Shown here piece after piece: positions 37,950-48,494 of a stretch of DNA of 64,000 bases. The position numbers and the translations under genes were made by a program. Under the pieces are notes generated by a model. That model did no database searches. It had not been told where the DNA came from and saw only the letters and a program-made list of their open reading frames with translations. The stretch covers positions 62,001 through 126,000 of the forward strand of contig NZ_FOZE01000003.1 of the NCBI RefSeq assembly GCF_900113225.1, written 5' to 3'. This stretch comes from Mitsuaria sp. PDC51 (GTDB lineage: Bacteria; Pseudomonadota; Gammaproteobacteria; Burkholderiales; Burkholderiaceae_C). Numbering within the stretch: position 1 is the stretch's first letter; each line of letters begins with the position of its first letter.

Positions 37950-39413
37950 ATGAACCCTGATCCGACCCCGTGGGACCGCAGCATCCCCGATGCCGATCTG
38001 CTGCGCCGGTTCGACATCGCCGGACCGCGTTACACCTCCTATCCGACGGCTGACCGCTTTCATGCAGGCATCGATGCCGAACGTCATGGAGAGACGCTCG
38101 CGCTGCGCGCGTTCGGCCCTGCGGCGACGCAGCCGCTGTCGGTCTATGTCCACATCCCGTTCTGCGAGTCGGTCTGCTACTACTGCGCCTGCAACAAGGT
38201 GGTCACCCGGCATCACGAGCGCGCGGCGGTCTATGTCGACGCGCTGGAGGCGGAGATGGCGCTGGTGCACCGGCGGCTCGGGGCGCGCGCGCTCGTGTCG
38301 CAGCTGCATTTCGGCGGTGGCACGCCGACCTTCCTGACCGACCGCGAGCTGTCGATGCTGATGGCCTTGCTGCATCGCCACTTCCGCCTCGCGGCCGATG
38401 CCGAGATCTCCATCGAGGTCGATCCGCGGACGATCGACGTCGCGCGGCTGCGCCATCTGCGCACGCTGGGGTTCAACCGGCTGAGCTTCGGCGTGCAGGA
38501 CTTCGATCCCGACGTGCAGCGGGCCGTGCATCGCGAGCAGAGCCTGGAGAGCGTCACGGCGCTGATGGGCGCCGCGCGCGACCTGGGCTTCCGCTCGATC
38601 AATGTCGACCTGATCCACGGCCTGCCGCGCCAGACGCCCACCTCCTTCGCGCGGACGATCGACCAGGTCGCCGCCTTGCGGCCCGACCGCATCGCGCTCT
38701 ACGGGTACGCCCACCTGCCGCACCGCTTCAAGCCGCAGCGCCGCATCGACACCGCCGCGCTGCCGCCGGCCCCGGACAAGCTGCGGATGCTGGCCGGCGC
38801 CATTGCCGGGTTCATCGCCCGTGGCTACAGCTACATCGGCATGGACCACTTCGCGCTGGCGGACGATCCGCTCGCCGTCGCCAAGCGGGAAGGGCGCCTG
38901 CATCGCAACTTCCAGGGCTACAGCACCCAGCCGGACTGCGACCTGGTGGCGCTGGGCGTGTCGGCGATCTCCAAGGTCGGCGCCTCGTTCGCGCAGAACG
39001 TCAAGACGCTGCCCGAGTACTACGCCGCCCTTCGCGAGGGGCGCCTGCCGGTCGAGCGCGGGCTGACGCTCGACCAGGACGACCTGGTGCGGCGCGACGC
39101 GATCATGGCGCTGATGTGCCAGGGCCGGCTCGAGTTCGATCCGATCGAGCGCTCGCACGGGATCGTCGTCGCGGATTACTTCGCGCCGGAACTTGAGCGC
39201 CTGCGACAGTTCGCGGCGGACGGCCTGGTGACGATCGATGCGCGCGGCGTGCAGGTCACGCCGATGGGCTGGTTCTTCGTCCGGGCGGTGGCGATGGTGT
39301 TCGACCGCTACCTGAAGGCGGTGGATCGCGCCACGCCGCTGATGGCGATGGCTGGCGAGCAAGCATCCGTTGTCGCGGCCGAGGCGCCGGTGCGCTTCTC
39401 CCGCATCCTCTGA
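37950..39413 (+). CDS. hemN: Oxygen-independent coproporphyrinogen III oxidase (radical SAM)
   Basis: A 487-residue enzyme for anaerobic haem synthesis. The radical-SAM cluster motif C-x3-C-x2-C-x-C is in PFCESVCYYCACNKVVT. The SAM-binding GGGTPTFL and HemN C-terminal domain (LDQDDLVRRDAIMALMCQG) are present. It is divergent from fnr with 93 bp between them; a weak FNR-like sequence lies there. Length and motifs match genuine HemN rather than the HemW family. Confidence 0.94.
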   Translation: MNPDPTPWDRSIPDADLLRRFDIAGPRYTSYPTADRFHAGIDAERHGETLALRAFGPAATQPLSVYVHIPFCESVCYYCACNKVVTRHHERAAVYVDALEAEMALVHRRLGARALVSQLHFGGGTPTFLTDRELSMLMALLHRHFRLAADAEISIEVDPRTIDVARLRHLRTLGFNRLSFGVQDFDPDVQRAVHREQSLESVTALMGAARDLGFRSINVDLIHGLPRQTPTSFARTIDQVAALRPDRIALYGYAHLPHRFKPQRRIDTAALPPAPDKLRMLAGAIAGFIARGYSYIGMDHFALADDPLAVAKREGRLHRNFQGYSTQPDCDLVALGVSAISKVGASFAQNVKTLPEYYAALREGRLPVERGLTLDQDDLVRRDAIMALMCQGRLEFDPIERSHGIVVADYFAPELERLRQFAADGLVTIDARGVQVTPMGWFFVRAVAMVFDRYLKAVDRATPLMAMAGEQASVVAAEAPVRFSRIL

Positions 39414-39432
39414 GGCGCCGCCAGAGGCCGGG

Positions 39433-40152
39433 ATGCTGACACTGGCGCTGGCGGGCTCCGCCTTTCTCATGGGAATCGTGGGCTGCGTCCATTGCGCGGC
39501 CATGTGCGTCGCACCATGCGCGGTGGTCTCTGGTGGGCGACGCGCCGGTGTCGCCGCCTTCCATGGCGGCCGGCTCCTGGGCTACGCGGCAGGCGGGGCC
39601 GTCGCCGCGGCCAGCGTGGGCGGACTGCTGCGCTGGGAGATCGCTTCCGGCGCGCTGCGCCCGCTGTGGCTCGGGGTTCAGCTCGCCGCGCTGATGTTCG
39701 GCCTGCTCCTCGCCTGGCGGGCGGAGTTGCCGGGATGGGCGGTGTGGCGCTGGACAGGACGAACGCCAGCGCGCTTGAGCGTCCCCGCCGGCGCGTTGAC
39801 CGGGGGCGGCGTCGCGCTCACGCCCGCGCGGACGGCCAGCGCGGGCCTGGCCGGCGTGGCGTGGCTGGCCTGGCCCTGCGGACTCCTGCAATCGGCGCTG
39901 ACGGTGGCAGCCCTCGCCGACGGCCCCTGGCAGGGCGCGGCGGTGATGGCGGCCTTCGCGCTTGGCTCCTCGCCGGGCTTGGTCGCCGGCCCCTGGCTGC
40001 TGACCCGCCTGGGCGGCGCTGACCGGGGTGTCGCCAGCGGCGGATCGGGTGTGCGAATCGCGACCCGGCTCTCCGGCGTCATGCTGGCCGCCGGCGCCCT
40101 GTGGGCGCTCGGTCACGGCTTGTGGGCGCAGATCCGCGCGTACTGCGGGTGA
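39433..40152 (+). CDS. SafE/TauE-like (sulfite exporter/DsbD-domain) membrane protein
   Basis: A 239-residue protein with several hydrophobic helices and the Cys-rich N-terminal motif [13 protein letters not shown] in helix 1, as in the UreH/DsbD-type proteins found next to cbb3 oxidase genes. Start at ATG 39433, 19 bp after hemN. It has been linked to copper or cytochrome maturation in other bacteria, but its function here is not proven. Confidence 0.72.
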   Translation: MLTLALAGSAFLMGIVGCVHCAAMCVAPCAVVSGGRRAGVAAFHGGRLLGYAAGGAVAAASVGGLLRWEIASGALRPLWLGVQLAALMFGLLLAWRAELPGWAVWRWTGRTPARLSVPAGALTGGGVALTPARTASAGLAGVAWLAWPCGLLQSALTVAALADGPWQGAAVMAAFALGSSPGLVAGPWLLTRLGGADRGVASGGSGVRIATRLSGVMLAAGALWALGHGLWAQIRAYCG

Positions 40153-40259
40153 AGCCTCCAGGACCACGGCCGGGGCATCAGCCGATTGAAAGTTTCGCTG
40201 TCATAGAATCGGCGCTTCCGTTTGTCCCACCCACCCACGCGATTCGCGGAGACGACTCC

Positions 40260-41513
40260 ATGTACCAGCACATCAAGGTGCCCGAGGGCGGCCAGAAGAT
40301 CACGGTCAATGCCGACTTCTCGCTCAACGTTCCGAACAACCCGATCATTCCTTACATCGAGGGCGACGGCACCGGCTTCGACATCACCCCGGTGATGATC
40401 AAGGTGGTGGACGCGGCTGTGGCGAAGGCCTACGGCGGCGCCAAGAAGATCCACTGGATGGAGATCTACGCCGGCGAGAAGTCGACGAAGGTCTATGGCC
40501 CCGACGTGTGGCTGCCCGAAGAGACGCTGCAGGTCCTGAAGGACTACGTCGTCTCGATCAAGGGCCCGCTGACGACGCCCGTGGGCGGCGGCATCCGCTC
40601 GCTGAACGTGGCGCTGCGTCAGGAACTGGACCTGTACGTCTGCCTGCGCCCGGTGCGCTGGTTCAAGGGCGTGCCCTCGCCGGTCAAGGAACCCGAGAAG
40701 ACCGACATGGTCATCTTCCGCGAGAACTCGGAAGACATCTACGCCGGCATCGAGTTCGAAGCCCAGAGCGACAAGGCCAAGAAGCTGATCAAGTTCCTGC
40801 AGGAGGAATTTGGCGTCAAGAAGATCCGCTTCCCGGAAACCTCGGGCATCGGCGTCAAGCCGGTGTCGAAGGAAGGCACGGAGCGCCTGGTCCGCAAGGC
40901 CATCCAGTACGCGATCGACAACGACAAGCCCAGCGTCACGATCGTGCACAAGGGCAACATCATGAAGTTCACCGAAGGTGGCTTCCGTGACTGGGCCTAC
41001 GCCCTGGCCCAGAAGGAATTCGGCGCCGAGCTGATCGACGGCGGCCCGTGGTGCAAGTTCAAGAACCCGAAGACCGGCAAGGACATCGTGGTCAAGGACA
41101 GCATCGCCGACGCGTTCCTGCAGCAGATCCTGCTGCGCCCGGCCGAGTACTCGGTCGTCGCGACGCTGAACCTGAACGGGGACTACATCTCCGACGCGCT
41201 GGCTGCCCAGGTCGGCGGCATCGGCATCGCCCCGGGCGCGAACCTGAGCGACTCCGTCGCCATGTTCGAAGCGACCCACGGCACCGCGCCGAAGTACGCG
41301 GGCAAGGACTACGTGAACCCCGGTTCCGAGATCCTGTCGGCTGAAATGATGCTGCGCCACATGGGCTGGACCGAAGCGGCCGACCTGATCATCTCGTCGA
41401 TCGAGAAGTCGATCCTGTCGAAGAAGGTCACGTACGACTTCGCCCGCCTGCTGGACGGCGCGACGCAAGTGTCGTGCTCCGGTTTCGGCCAGGTGATGAT
41501 CGACAATATGTGA
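40260..41513 (+). CDS. icd: Isocitrate dehydrogenase (NADP+)
   Basis: A 417-residue TCA-cycle enzyme, the same length as E. coli Icd (416). Active-site motifs include [31 protein letters not shown] (with the serine that AceK phosphorylates in enteric bacteria) and [11 protein letters not shown]. The NADP-type K/Y region ([15 protein letters not shown]) is present. A TAGAAT -10 candidate lies at 40204-40209. A terminator follows. Confidence 0.97.
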   Translation: MYQHIKVPEGGQKITVNADFSLNVPNNPIIPYIEGDGTGFDITPVMIKVVDAAVAKAYGGAKKIHWMEIYAGEKSTKVYGPDVWLPEETLQVLKDYVVSIKGPLTTPVGGGIRSLNVALRQELDLYVCLRPVRWFKGVPSPVKEPEKTDMVIFRENSEDIYAGIEFEAQSDKAKKLIKFLQEEFGVKKIRFPETSGIGVKPVSKEGTERLVRKAIQYAIDNDKPSVTIVHKGNIMKFTEGGFRDWAYALAQKEFGAELIDGGPWCKFKNPKTGKDIVVKDSIADAFLQQILLRPAEYSVVATLNLNGDYISDALAAQVGGIGIAPGANLSDSVAMFEATHGTAPKYAGKDYVNPGSEILSAEMMLRHMGWTEAADLIISSIEKSILSKKVTYDFARLLDGATQVSCSGFGQVMIDNM

Positions 41514-41546
41514 GTCCAGGCCGGCGTAAGCCGGTCCCGACCCGCG

Positions 41547-41579
41547 ACCCCGGCCTGACCCGCCGGGGTTTTCTTTTTT
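41547..41579 (+). terminator. Terminator after icd
   Basis: ACCCCGGC (41547-41554) pairs with GCCGGGGT (41562-41569) around a 7-nt loop and is followed by TTTCTTTTTT. Confidence 0.9.
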
Positions 41580-41630
41580 GGGAATCGGCGAACGGCGGCC
41601 CGGCGGCGGCCGGCGGTTATCCCAATGCAG

Positions 41631-41652
41631 AAGGCCCGCTCGCGCGGGCCTT
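41631..41652 (-). terminator. Candidate terminator of the cold-shock gene
   Basis: The 9-bp stem AAGGCCCGC/GCGGGCCTT with loop TCGC lies 30 bp after the minus-strand stop. The sequence after it is TTCTGCATT, so the U-run is weak. Confidence 0.5.
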
Positions 41653-41681
41653 GCTGTGGGCGGTGGATCAGCGCAGGCGGG

Positions 41682-41966
41682 TCACGCCGCTGCCTGCTGT
41701 TGCCCGGCCAGGTTGTCCGCCATCAGCGGGATGCCCAGGGGCGCCTCCATCGCATCGCCGCCGTCCAGCGGGCGGATGTTCTGGGCCAGCTGGCCCTTGG
41801 GGCCCTGGACCAATTCATAGCTCACCTTGGAGCCCTGCTTCAGCGTCCGGAAGCCGTCCATCTGAATGGCCGAGAAATGGGCGAAAACGTCCCCTCCGCC
41901 TTGTTCGGGTTCAATAAAGCCAAACCCCTTGGCATCGTTGAACCACTTGACCGTGCCTGTTGCCAT
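41682..41966 (-). CDS. Cold-shock domain protein with C-terminal extension
   Basis: A 94-residue protein starting [18 protein letters not shown]. Both RNA-binding motifs are present, KGFGFIEPE (RNP1) and VFAHF (RNP2). A 67-70 residue cold-shock domain is followed by about 25 extra residues ([24 protein letters not shown]) not seen in classical CspA. The gene is divergent from clpS. It is likely a nucleic-acid chaperone. Confidence 0.93.
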   Translation of the reverse strand: MATGTVKWFNDAKGFGFIEPEQGGGDVFAHFSAIQMDGFRTLKQGSKVSYELVQGPKGQLAQNIRPLDGGDAMEAPLGIPLMADNLAGQQQAAA

Positions 41967-42144
41967 CGTTCTTCTCCATCCCGGTGTCTTTTTCGCACCG
42001 GGGCGGATTCTCAAATCCGTGTCAAGCCAGTGTCAATTGAGGAACTCCCCGGGGTGTAGCGCCGCGAAGGTGACAAACTCGGGGCATTGACAGGCGTTGG
42101 CCCGTCCCCATGTAGGGTGCTCCCGCTGTTTATAGAATCGGCTC

Positions 42145-42513
42145 ATGCCTTTGTTTGCTCAACAGTTCCCCCCGGCGGGTCCCCCTGGCGGCGCGCCGCC
42201 GCCGGGCACGGAGGAGGGTGGGAATTCCACCACGCTGGAGCGTGTCGCTCAGAAGACGGAGCCTCCGCGCCTGTATCAGGTGCTGATGCTCAATGACGAC
42301 TTCACGCCGATGGAGTTTGTGGTGATGGTCTTGCAGGAGTATTTCCGCCATGACCTGGATACGGCCACCCAGATCATGTTGAAGATCCATCACGAAGGCC
42401 GCGGCGTCTGCGGTGTATTCACCAAGGACGTGGCGGCCACCAAGGTCGAAATGGTGTCGGCGGCCGCACGGCGCGCCGGTCACCCCCTGCAGTGCATTAT
42501 GGAGGCCGCATGA
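42145..42513 (+). CDS. clpS: ATP-dependent Clp protease adaptor ClpS
   Basis: A 122-residue adaptor that delivers N-end-rule substrates to ClpAP. The core has [20 protein letters not shown] and the ending [10 protein letters not shown]. Its 35-residue N-terminal tail is Pro/Gly rich. Upstream is a perfect TTGACA at 42087 with only a weak -10 around 42111, and TATAGAAT at 42131-42138, just before the start codon. The stop overlaps clpA as ATGA. Confidence 0.96.
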   Translation: MPLFAQQFPPAGPPGGAPPPGTEEGGNSTTLERVAQKTEPPRLYQVLMLNDDFTPMEFVVMVLQEYFRHDLDTATQIMLKIHHEGRGVCGVFTKDVAATKVEMVSAAARRAGHPLQCIMEAA

Positions 42514-44831
42514 TTGCGCAAGAGCTTGAAGTCAGCCTGCACATGGCGTTTGTCGAGGCACGCCAGCAGCGCCACGAGTTCATCACCGTGGAACACCTGC
42601 TGATGGCGCTGCTGGACAACCCGTCCGCGGCCGAGGTGCTGCGCGCCTGCGCAGCGAATATCGAGGACCTGCGCAAGTCGCTTGCGCAGTTCATCAAGGA
42701 AAACACCCCCACCGTCGGTGGCACGGACGAGGTCGACACGCAGCCCACGCTGGGATTCCAGCGCGTGATCCAGCGCGCGATCATGCATGTCCAGTCCACC
42801 GGCAACGGCAAGAAGGAAGTGACCGGTGCCAACGTGCTGGTCGCGATCTTCGGCGAGAAGGACTCCCACGCGGTCTACTACCTGCACCAGCAGGGCGTCA
42901 CCCGCCTGGACGTCGTCAACTTCATCGCCCACGGCATCAAGAAGAGCGAGCCGCCCGAGCCCCCGAAGGGCCCGGAAGGCAACGGTGCCGAGTCCGAACG
43001 CGAGGAAGGCGAAGGCCAGGGCCAGGGCGGCGGCAAGGGCAGCCCGCTCGAGCAGTTCACCCAGAACCTCAACCAGCATGCCCGCGACGGCAAGATCGAT
43101 CCGCTGATCGGCCGCGAGCTCGAGGTAGAGCGCGTGGTGCAGGTGCTGTGCCGCCGCCGCAAGAACAACCCGCTGCTGGTGGGCGAAGCCGGCGTGGGCA
43201 AGACCGCGATCGCCGAGGGCCTGGCCTGGCGCATCACCGAGGGCCAGGTGCCCGACGTGCTGGCCGAGGCGGTGGTCTATTCGCTGGACATGGGCGCGCT
43301 GCTGGCGGGCACCAAGTACCGCGGCGACTTCGAGCAGCGCCTCAAGGCGGTGATCAAGCAGCTCAAGGACCAGCCCGGCGCGATCCTGTTCATCGACGAG
43401 ATCCACACGCTGATCGGCGCCGGCGCGGCCTCGGGCGGCACGCTGGACGCGAGCAACCTGCTCAAGCCGGCGCTGTCCTCGGGCCAGCTCAAGTGCATCG
43501 GCGCGACCACCTTCAGCGAGTACCGCGGCATCTTCGAGAAGGACGCGGCGCTGTCACGGCGCTTCCAGAAGATCGACGTGGTCGAGCCGACCGTGGACCA
43601 GACTGTCGAGATCCTCAAGGGCCTGAAGTCGCGCTTCGAGGAGCACCACAGCGTCAAGTACGCGCTGGGTGCGCTGCAGGCCGCGGCGGAGCTGTCGGCC
43701 AAGTACATCAATGACCGTCACCTGCCCGACAAGGCGATCGACGTCATCGACGAGGCTGGCGCCGCGCAGCGCGTGCTGCCCAAGAGCAAGCAGAAGAAGA
43801 CCATCACCCGCGCCGAGGTCGAGGACATCGTCGCCAAGATCGCGCGCATTCCGCCGGCCTCGGTGTCGTCGGACGACCGCGGCAAGCTCAAGAGCCTGGA
43901 CCGCGACCTGAAGAGCGTGGTCTTCGGCCAGGATCCGTCCATCGATGCGCTGTCCGCGGCCATCAAGATGGCGCGCTCGGGCCTGGGCAAGCCGGACAAG
44001 CCGATCGGCTCCTTCCTGTTCAGCGGTCCGACGGGCGTGGGCAAGACCGAGGTGGCCAAGCAGCTCGCCTACATCCTGGGCATCGAGCTGATCCGCTTCG
44101 ACATGTCCGAGTACATGGAGCGCCACGCCGTCAGCCGCCTGATCGGCGCGCCTCCGGGTTATGTCGGCTTCGACCAGGGCGGCCTGCTGACCGAGGCGAT
44201 CACCAAGAAGCCGCACGCGGTGCTGCTGCTCGACGAAATCGAGAAGGCGCATCCGGACGTCTTCAACGTGCTGCTGCAGGTGATGGACCATGGCACGCTG
44301 ACCGACAACAACGGGCGCAAGGCCGACTTCCGCAACGTGATCATCATCATGACCACGAACGCGGGCGCGGAGGCGATGACCAAGTCGACGATCGGCTTCA
44401 CGACCAAGCGCGAGCAGGGCGACGAGATGGCCGACATCAAGCGGCTGTTCACGCCGGAGTTCCGCAACCGCCTGGACGCCATCGTCAACTTCGGCGCGCT
44501 GAACGAGGACATCATCCTGCGCGTGGTGGACAAGTTCCTGCTGCAGCTGGAGAGCCAACTGGCCGAGAAGAAGGTCGAGGTCACCTTCAGCGACGCGCTG
44601 CGCAAGCACCTGGCGGCCAAGGGCTTCGATCCGCAGATGGGCGCACGTCCGATGCAGCGCCTGATCCAGGACACCATCCGGCGCGCGCTGGCGGACGAGC
44701 TGCTGTTCGGTCGCCTGGTCGACGGTGGTCGCCTGAGCGTGGACGTGGACGACAAGGGCGAGGTCCAGCTCGACATCACGCCCAACAAGAAGGACAACAA
44801 GCCCAAGGCGGAGCCGGCGACGGCCGACTGA
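42510..44831 (+). CDS. clpA: ATP-dependent Clp protease ATP-binding subunit ClpA
   Basis: A 773-residue AAA+ unfoldase (E. coli 758). An N-domain precedes an acidic/glycine linker of about residues 145-180 (rich in E, G and Q); Walker A GEAGVGKT and GPTGVGKT; sensor and arginine motifs; and the ClpP-binding IGF loop ([10 protein letters not shown]). ATG overlaps clpS by four bases, so the pair is coupled. It is followed by a terminator. clpP is not in this window. Confidence 0.97.
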   Translation: MIAQELEVSLHMAFVEARQQRHEFITVEHLLMALLDNPSAAEVLRACAANIEDLRKSLAQFIKENTPTVGGTDEVDTQPTLGFQRVIQRAIMHVQSTGNGKKEVTGANVLVAIFGEKDSHAVYYLHQQGVTRLDVVNFIAHGIKKSEPPEPPKGPEGNGAESEREEGEGQGQGGGKGSPLEQFTQNLNQHARDGKIDPLIGRELEVERVVQVLCRRRKNNPLLVGEAGVGKTAIAEGLAWRITEGQVPDVLAEAVVYSLDMGALLAGTKYRGDFEQRLKAVIKQLKDQPGAILFIDEIHTLIGAGAASGGTLDASNLLKPALSSGQLKCIGATTFSEYRGIFEKDAALSRRFQKIDVVEPTVDQTVEILKGLKSRFEEHHSVKYALGALQAAAELSAKYINDRHLPDKAIDVIDEAGAAQRVLPKSKQKKTITRAEVEDIVAKIARIPPASVSSDDRGKLKSLDRDLKSVVFGQDPSIDALSAAIKMARSGLGKPDKPIGSFLFSGPTGVGKTEVAKQLAYILGIELIRFDMSEYMERHAVSRLIGAPPGYVGFDQGGLLTEAITKKPHAVLLLDEIEKAHPDVFNVLLQVMDHGTLTDNNGRKADFRNVIIIMTTNAGAEAMTKSTIGFTTKREQGDEMADIKRLFTPEFRNRLDAIVNFGALNEDIILRVVDKFLLQLESQLAEKKVEVTFSDALRKHLAAKGFDPQMGARPMQRLIQDTIRRALADELLFGRLVDGGRLSVDVDDKGEVQLDITPNKKDNKPKAEPATAD

Positions 44832-44849
44832 CGCCTGCCCCCTCCACCG

Positions 44850-44873
44850 AAAGCCCGCTCACGCGGGCTTTTT
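44850..44873 (+). terminator. Terminator after clpA
   Basis: AAGCCCGC/GCGGGCTT (44851-44870) with a TCAC loop, flanked by an extra A-T pair and continuing into TTTTT. Confidence 0.88.
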
Positions 44874-44893
44874 CATGCCTGCTCGGTGTATCG

Positions 44894-45002
44894 CATCAAG
44901 GGAACCCGGGCCCCGTCTCCGCAGCTTAAGGAGGGAATTTGGCGGCCGTGGCGGCCGCCAAAGGAGGGAGACGGAGGAGACGGGGCCCGGGTTCCCTTGA
45001 TG
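44894..45002. repeat. Nested long palindrome between clpA and mtfA
   Basis: Arms of 27 bp (44894-44920 and 44976-45002) are perfectly complementary. Within the 55-nt centre is a second perfect 10-bp hairpin TTTGGCGGCC/GGCCGCCAAA (44938-44947 and 44953-44962, loop GTGGC). GGAGGGA-like direct repeats sit either side of the inner stem. There is no ORF in it. It lies 4 bp after the mtfA stop and 20 bp after the clpA terminator. Confidence 0.9.
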
Positions 45003-45006
45003 GTGC

Positions 45007-45798
45007 TCAATCGCGTGCCGGGTCCTGCCTGAAGAAGCCAACGAGGAGCCGATACAGCCGCGGCTGCTCGGCGAGCAGCTCGTGCGGCGCGACGAAGAAG
45101 GCCTCGACGGCGACGGCGAAGAATTCCTCGGGCGCCTCGGCGCCGTAGGGATCGATGAGCGTTGCATGCCCCGCATCGACCTGGTCGCAGAACCAGTGCC
45201 ATTCGGCCTCCATCGTCGCGCCCCATTGCTGCCGCAGGGCGGGGTCGTCGATGGGCGGCGCGCCGTCGGGCTCCCCGTCGCGCATGTCGAGCACATGCGC
45301 GAACTCATGGATGACGACGTTGTAGACCGAGTCGTGGCCTTCCACGCGCTCGGTCGCCTCGGGGGCGATCTCGCTCCAGGCGAGCATCAGCGGGCCGCCT
45401 TCCATCGCCTCGCCGGCCAAGGTTTCGTCGTACGCGTGGACCACGCCGTCCTCGTCCATCGTCTCGCGGGCGGCGACCACTTCGCCCTCGTGCATGACGA
45501 TGCCGACGAAGCCGTCGTACCAGGACAGTCCCAGCTTCAGCACCGGCAGGCAGGCCTGCGCGGCCACGGCGACGGCCACCTCGTCGGTGACCTCGAAGCC
45601 GCCGGCGCCATGGAACTCCTTGGACGCCAGGAACAGCGAGCAGAGCCGGCGCAGCTCGGTCCGGTCCGCCTCGGAACGCCGGGCGATGAACGGGTATTGC
45701 GCCAGCGTCAGCGTCCAGAGCTCGTCGGGAATCGCGTACTGGTCAAGCAGCTGGCGCTCGCGGCGTGCGCGCCAGCGCTGGAGCAGGTCGCCGATCAC
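45007..45798 (-). CDS. mtfA: MtfA-type M90 zinc metallopeptidase
   Basis: About 263 residues from a GTG start overlapping the lpxH stop as GTGA; a longer ATG frame would add an Arg-rich tail from another frame and is rejected. The HExxH zinc site is VVIHEFAHVLDMRDG with a downstream E (AEAPEEFFAVAVEAFF). MtfA in E. coli binds the Mlc repressor and regulates glucose uptake; a direct role here is inferred only. It lies in a chain with lpxH, ppiB and ppiA. Confidence 0.92.
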   Translation of the reverse strand: MIGDLLQRWRARRERQLLDQYAIPDELWTLTLAQYPFIARRSEADRTELRRLCSLFLASKEFHGAGGFEVTDEVAVAVAAQACLPVLKLGLSWYDGFVGIVMHEGEVVAARETMDEDGVVHAYDETLAGEAMEGGPLMLAWSEIAPEATERVEGHDSVYNVVIHEFAHVLDMRDGEPDGAPPIDDPALRQQWGATMEAEWHWFCDQVDAGHATLIDPYGAEAPEEFFAVAVEAFFVAPHELLAEQPRLYRLLVGFFRQDPARD

Positions 45799-46646
45799 GG
45801 CGAGCCGCCTCCCGCATGCGGGTCCGGCGCGGCCGCGTGCATCGGCGCGATGCGATGCAGGCCCCGGGCGTCCATCACCAGCACATCCCCGCGACCGGGA
45901 CCGTGGTCGTAGTCCCAATCGGACAGCACCGCGCGTGCGAGGCCGTCGCCGAGGTCATGGAGCGCCGGGCGATGCGTGTGGCCATGGATCAGCGTGTCGC
46001 AGCCGGCATCGCGCAGCCAGGCCCGGGCCGCGTCGTCGTCGACATCCGCCCAGGTCGAGGGATCGCTCTGGTGCATGCGGCTCTTCGCCCGCAGATGTCG
46101 CGCCAGCGCGCGTCGCGCGAAGAGCGGCATCGCACGCAGCGCCGCCAGCACCCCGGGACGCCGCACCGCCGCGCGGGCGCGCAGGTAGCCGACATCGCCC
46201 AGGCAGAGCTGATCGCCATGGCTCAGCAGCCAACCGCGTCCGAAGGCTTCCAGCCGCGCCGGGTCCGGCAGCAGCCGCATGCCGGCGTCCTCGGCCATCG
46301 GCTCGCCGAGCGCGAAGTCGCGGTTGCCGTGCATGAAGAAGAGGGGTTTGCGCGCGGAGACCCCGCGCAGCAGTTCGAGCGCGAATTGCTCGAACGTACC
46401 GGCCTGCCAGCGCGCGTCGTCGCCGATCCAGGCCTCGAAGATGTCGCCCAGCAGGAAGATCGCATCCGCGGGCGTGGCCGACAGGTGGGCGCGCAGTCGC
46501 GCCAGCGTCGCCGGCATGTCCGGCGACAGGTGCAGGTCGGAGATCAGGTCGATCCGCCGCCAGCCGGGCTCGGCCCGCAGCGTCGCCAGGCGCGACGGCA
46601 GTCGGGGCGCGGGCGACACGGGACGGGCGGCGGAACCGCGACTCAC
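45795..46646 (-). CDS. lpxH: UDP-2,3-diacylglucosamine diphosphatase
   Basis: A 283-residue calcineurin-like phosphoesterase of lipid A synthesis. Metal motifs are [44 protein letters not shown] and [14 protein letters not shown]. The start overlaps the ppiB stop (ATGA). Length is larger than E. coli (240), mainly from 25-30 extra N-terminal residues. Confidence 0.95.
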   Translation of the reverse strand: MSRGSAARPVSPAPRLPSRLATLRAEPGWRRIDLISDLHLSPDMPATLARLRAHLSATPADAIFLLGDIFEAWIGDDARWQAGTFEQFALELLRGVSARKPLFFMHGNRDFALGEPMAEDAGMRLLPDPARLEAFGRGWLLSHGDQLCLGDVGYLRARAAVRRPGVLAALRAMPLFARRALARHLRAKSRMHQSDPSTWADVDDDAARAWLRDAGCDTLIHGHTHRPALHDLGDGLARAVLSDWDYDHGPGRGDVLVMDARGLHRIAPMHAAAPDPHAGGGSP

Positions 46647-47146
46647 TCGACCGCGACGGCGCGCTCGATGATGACCGCGTCGACCGGCACGTCGTCGTGG
46701 AAGCCTGAACGGCTGGTCTTGACCTTCTCGATCTTGTCCACGACGTCCTGGCCGCCGACGACCTTGCCGAACACCGCGTAGCCCCAGCCCGACGGGCTTT
46801 CGCTCTTGAAGTTCAGGAAGTCGTTGTCGACGGTGTTGATGAAGAACTGCGCGCTGGCCGAGTGCGGCGCATTGGTGCGCGCCATCGCCACGGTGTACTT
46901 GTCGTTCTTCAGGCCGTTGTTGGCCTCGTTCTGGATCGGGGCGTCGGTGGGCTTCTGCTTCATGCCTTCCTCGAAGCCGCCGCCCTGGGCCATGAAGCCC
47001 TTGATGACGCGATGGAAGATGGTGCCGTCGTAATGGCCCTTGGCCACGTAGGCCAGGAAGTTCTCGACGGTCTTGGGGGCCTTGGCGTCATCCAGCTCGA
47101 GGGTGATCAGACCCTGGTTGGTGTGCAGTTCGACTTTCTTGCTCAT
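46643..47146 (-). CDS. ppiB: Peptidyl-prolyl cis-trans isomerase B (cytoplasmic cyclophilin)
   Basis: A 167-residue cyclophilin without signal peptide. The catalytic pattern is [15 protein letters not shown], with later [20 protein letters not shown] and [21 protein letters not shown] has an AAGGAG-type Shine-Dalgarno; it is 12 bp from ppiA. Confidence 0.95.
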   Translation of the reverse strand: MSKKVELHTNQGLITLELDDAKAPKTVENFLAYVAKGHYDGTIFHRVIKGFMAQGGGFEEGMKQKPTDAPIQNEANNGLKNDKYTVAMARTNAPHSASAQFFINTVDNDFLNFKSESPSGWGYAVFGKVVGGQDVVDKIEKVKTSRSGFHDDVPVDAVIIERAVAVE

Positions 47147-47158
47147 GTCGGTGACTCC

Positions 47159-47734
47159 TTATTTCTCGACGGTGGCCTTGTGGATGAGGATGGGCGTGCC
47201 GGGCAGGTTCTGGAACGCCGGATTCTTGGGCGACGGCGCGGTCGGCACGGCCCGGATCTTGTCGACGACCTCCATGCCCTCGGATACGTAGCCGAAGACC
47301 GCATAGCCGCGGCCGTCGGCGGCGAAGCCGGGGTCCAGGGCCGGGTTGTCGACGACGTTGATGAAGAACTGCGAGGTCGCGGAGTTCGGATCGTTGGTCC
47401 GCGCCATCGCGACGCTGCCGCGGATGTTCATCAGGCCGTTGCCGGCCTCCAGCGGAATCGGCGCCTTGGTCGGGCGCTGCTTCAGGTCGGGCGTGTAGCC
47501 GCCGGTCTGGATCATGAAGTCGCCGATGACGCGATGGAAGATCACGCCGTTGTAATGGCCGGCCTTCACGTAGGCGAGGAAATTGGCGACGGTCTTGGGC
47601 GCCTTCTCGGCGTCCAGCGTGATCTTGATGTCGCCGACGCTGGTGTTCAGCTTGACGACCTGCGCCTGGGCGAGCGATGCCGCCAGGCTCAGCACGGCGG
47701 CGCCGGCGGCGAGCAGGAGTGGGGATGTCCTCAT
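47159..47734 (-). CDS. ppiA: Periplasmic peptidyl-prolyl cis-trans isomerase (cyclophilin)
   Basis: A 191-residue protein: signal peptide ending LAQA-QVV at about residue 24, then the cyclophilin fold with VIFHRVIGDFMIQTGGY, VAMARTNDPNSATSQFFINVV and GYAVFGYVSEGMEVVDKI. It is a near-paralogue of ppiB downstream, from which it differs mostly by export. Confidence 0.94.
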   Translation of the reverse strand: MRTSPLLLAAGAAVLSLAASLAQAQVVKLNTSVGDIKITLDAEKAPKTVANFLAYVKAGHYNGVIFHRVIGDFMIQTGGYTPDLKQRPTKAPIPLEAGNGLMNIRGSVAMARTNDPNSATSQFFINVVDNPALDPGFAADGRGYAVFGYVSEGMEVVDKIRAVPTAPSPKNPAFQNLPGTPILIHKATVEK

Positions 47735-47815
47735 GGTCCTCGTGTCGGTGGGGGTGGAGGGAGGTGACGGGCGGCGGTGTGCGGGCGTGGCGCGCGGTCG
47801 GCGCGCCCTCGCCGA

Positions 47816-48349
47816 TCATCGCTGCTGGGCGCCCTTGGCGTTGTTGAACGCGGTGACGCGCTGCAGCTTGACCTTCAGCGCGGTGTCGTCGCCCAGCGCC
47901 TGCTTGAGCGCGCGTTCATACGATTGCTGGGCCAGGCGCATGAGCACGTCGCCCATGTTTTCCTGCGCCTGCGCATGGTCCGGCTGCAGGTCCAGCGCGC
48001 GGGTCAATGCCTGGCGCGCCGCCTCGTACTCGCCGCGCGCCGCATGGATGACGGCCAGGTTGTTGTAGGGATCGGCGAGATCGGGGAAGTCCTCGGTCAG
48101 CCGGGTGAAGATCACACGGGCCCGCTCCAGCTGCTGGGTCTCCAGCAGCATGGTGCCGAGCGCGAAGCGCAGGCGGGGGTCGTCGGGCGTGGTCTTGAGG
48201 CCGGCTTCGGCGGTCTGGATGGCCTGCTCGCGCTTGCCGGCGGCCCACTGGGCCTGGGCCTCGTCGAGCACGGCGGCGTGCGTCAGGGTCGCGCCGGTCA
48301 TCGCCAGGGCGACGCAGCAGGCTCGGAACAGGGCGGGGAGTCTTGGCAT
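47816..48349 (-). CDS. Secreted TPR-repeat protein
   Basis: A 177-residue protein. Signal peptide ends LTHA-AVL (about residue 25). TPR units follow: [45 protein letters not shown], then [37 protein letters not shown]. No enzymatic motif. It is divergent from cysS, with a shared promoter gap. Function unknown. Confidence 0.82.
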   Translation of the reverse strand: MPRLPALFRACCVALAMTGATLTHAAVLDEAQAQWAAGKREQAIQTAEAGLKTTPDDPRLRFALGTMLLETQQLERARVIFTRLTEDFPDLADPYNNLAVIHAARGEYEAARQALTRALDLQPDHAQAQENMGDVLMRLAQQSYERALKQALGDDTALKVKLQRVTAFNNAKGAQQR

Positions 48350-48362
48350 AAAGTCGGGCCGC

Positions 48363-48381
48363 TATACTGCCAGGCATTCTA
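48363..48381. promoter_or_regulatory. Divergent -10 elements for cysS and the TPR gene
   Basis: TATACT at 48363-48368 fits the cysS -10 and TAGAAT on the minus strand at 48376-48381 fits the TPR gene. They are 7 bp apart, so the two promoters overlap. The -35 elements are not convincing. Confidence 0.4.
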
Positions 48382-48494
48382 GAGCGAGCTTTCGTCTCCC
48401 GCTCGTCCCCCGGCCGGCCCTCCGCCCCACCCGCACCGCACCGTCGAATGCGCCGACGCCCAGCGACCCGTCGCTGGCCCGGCGCGACATACGT

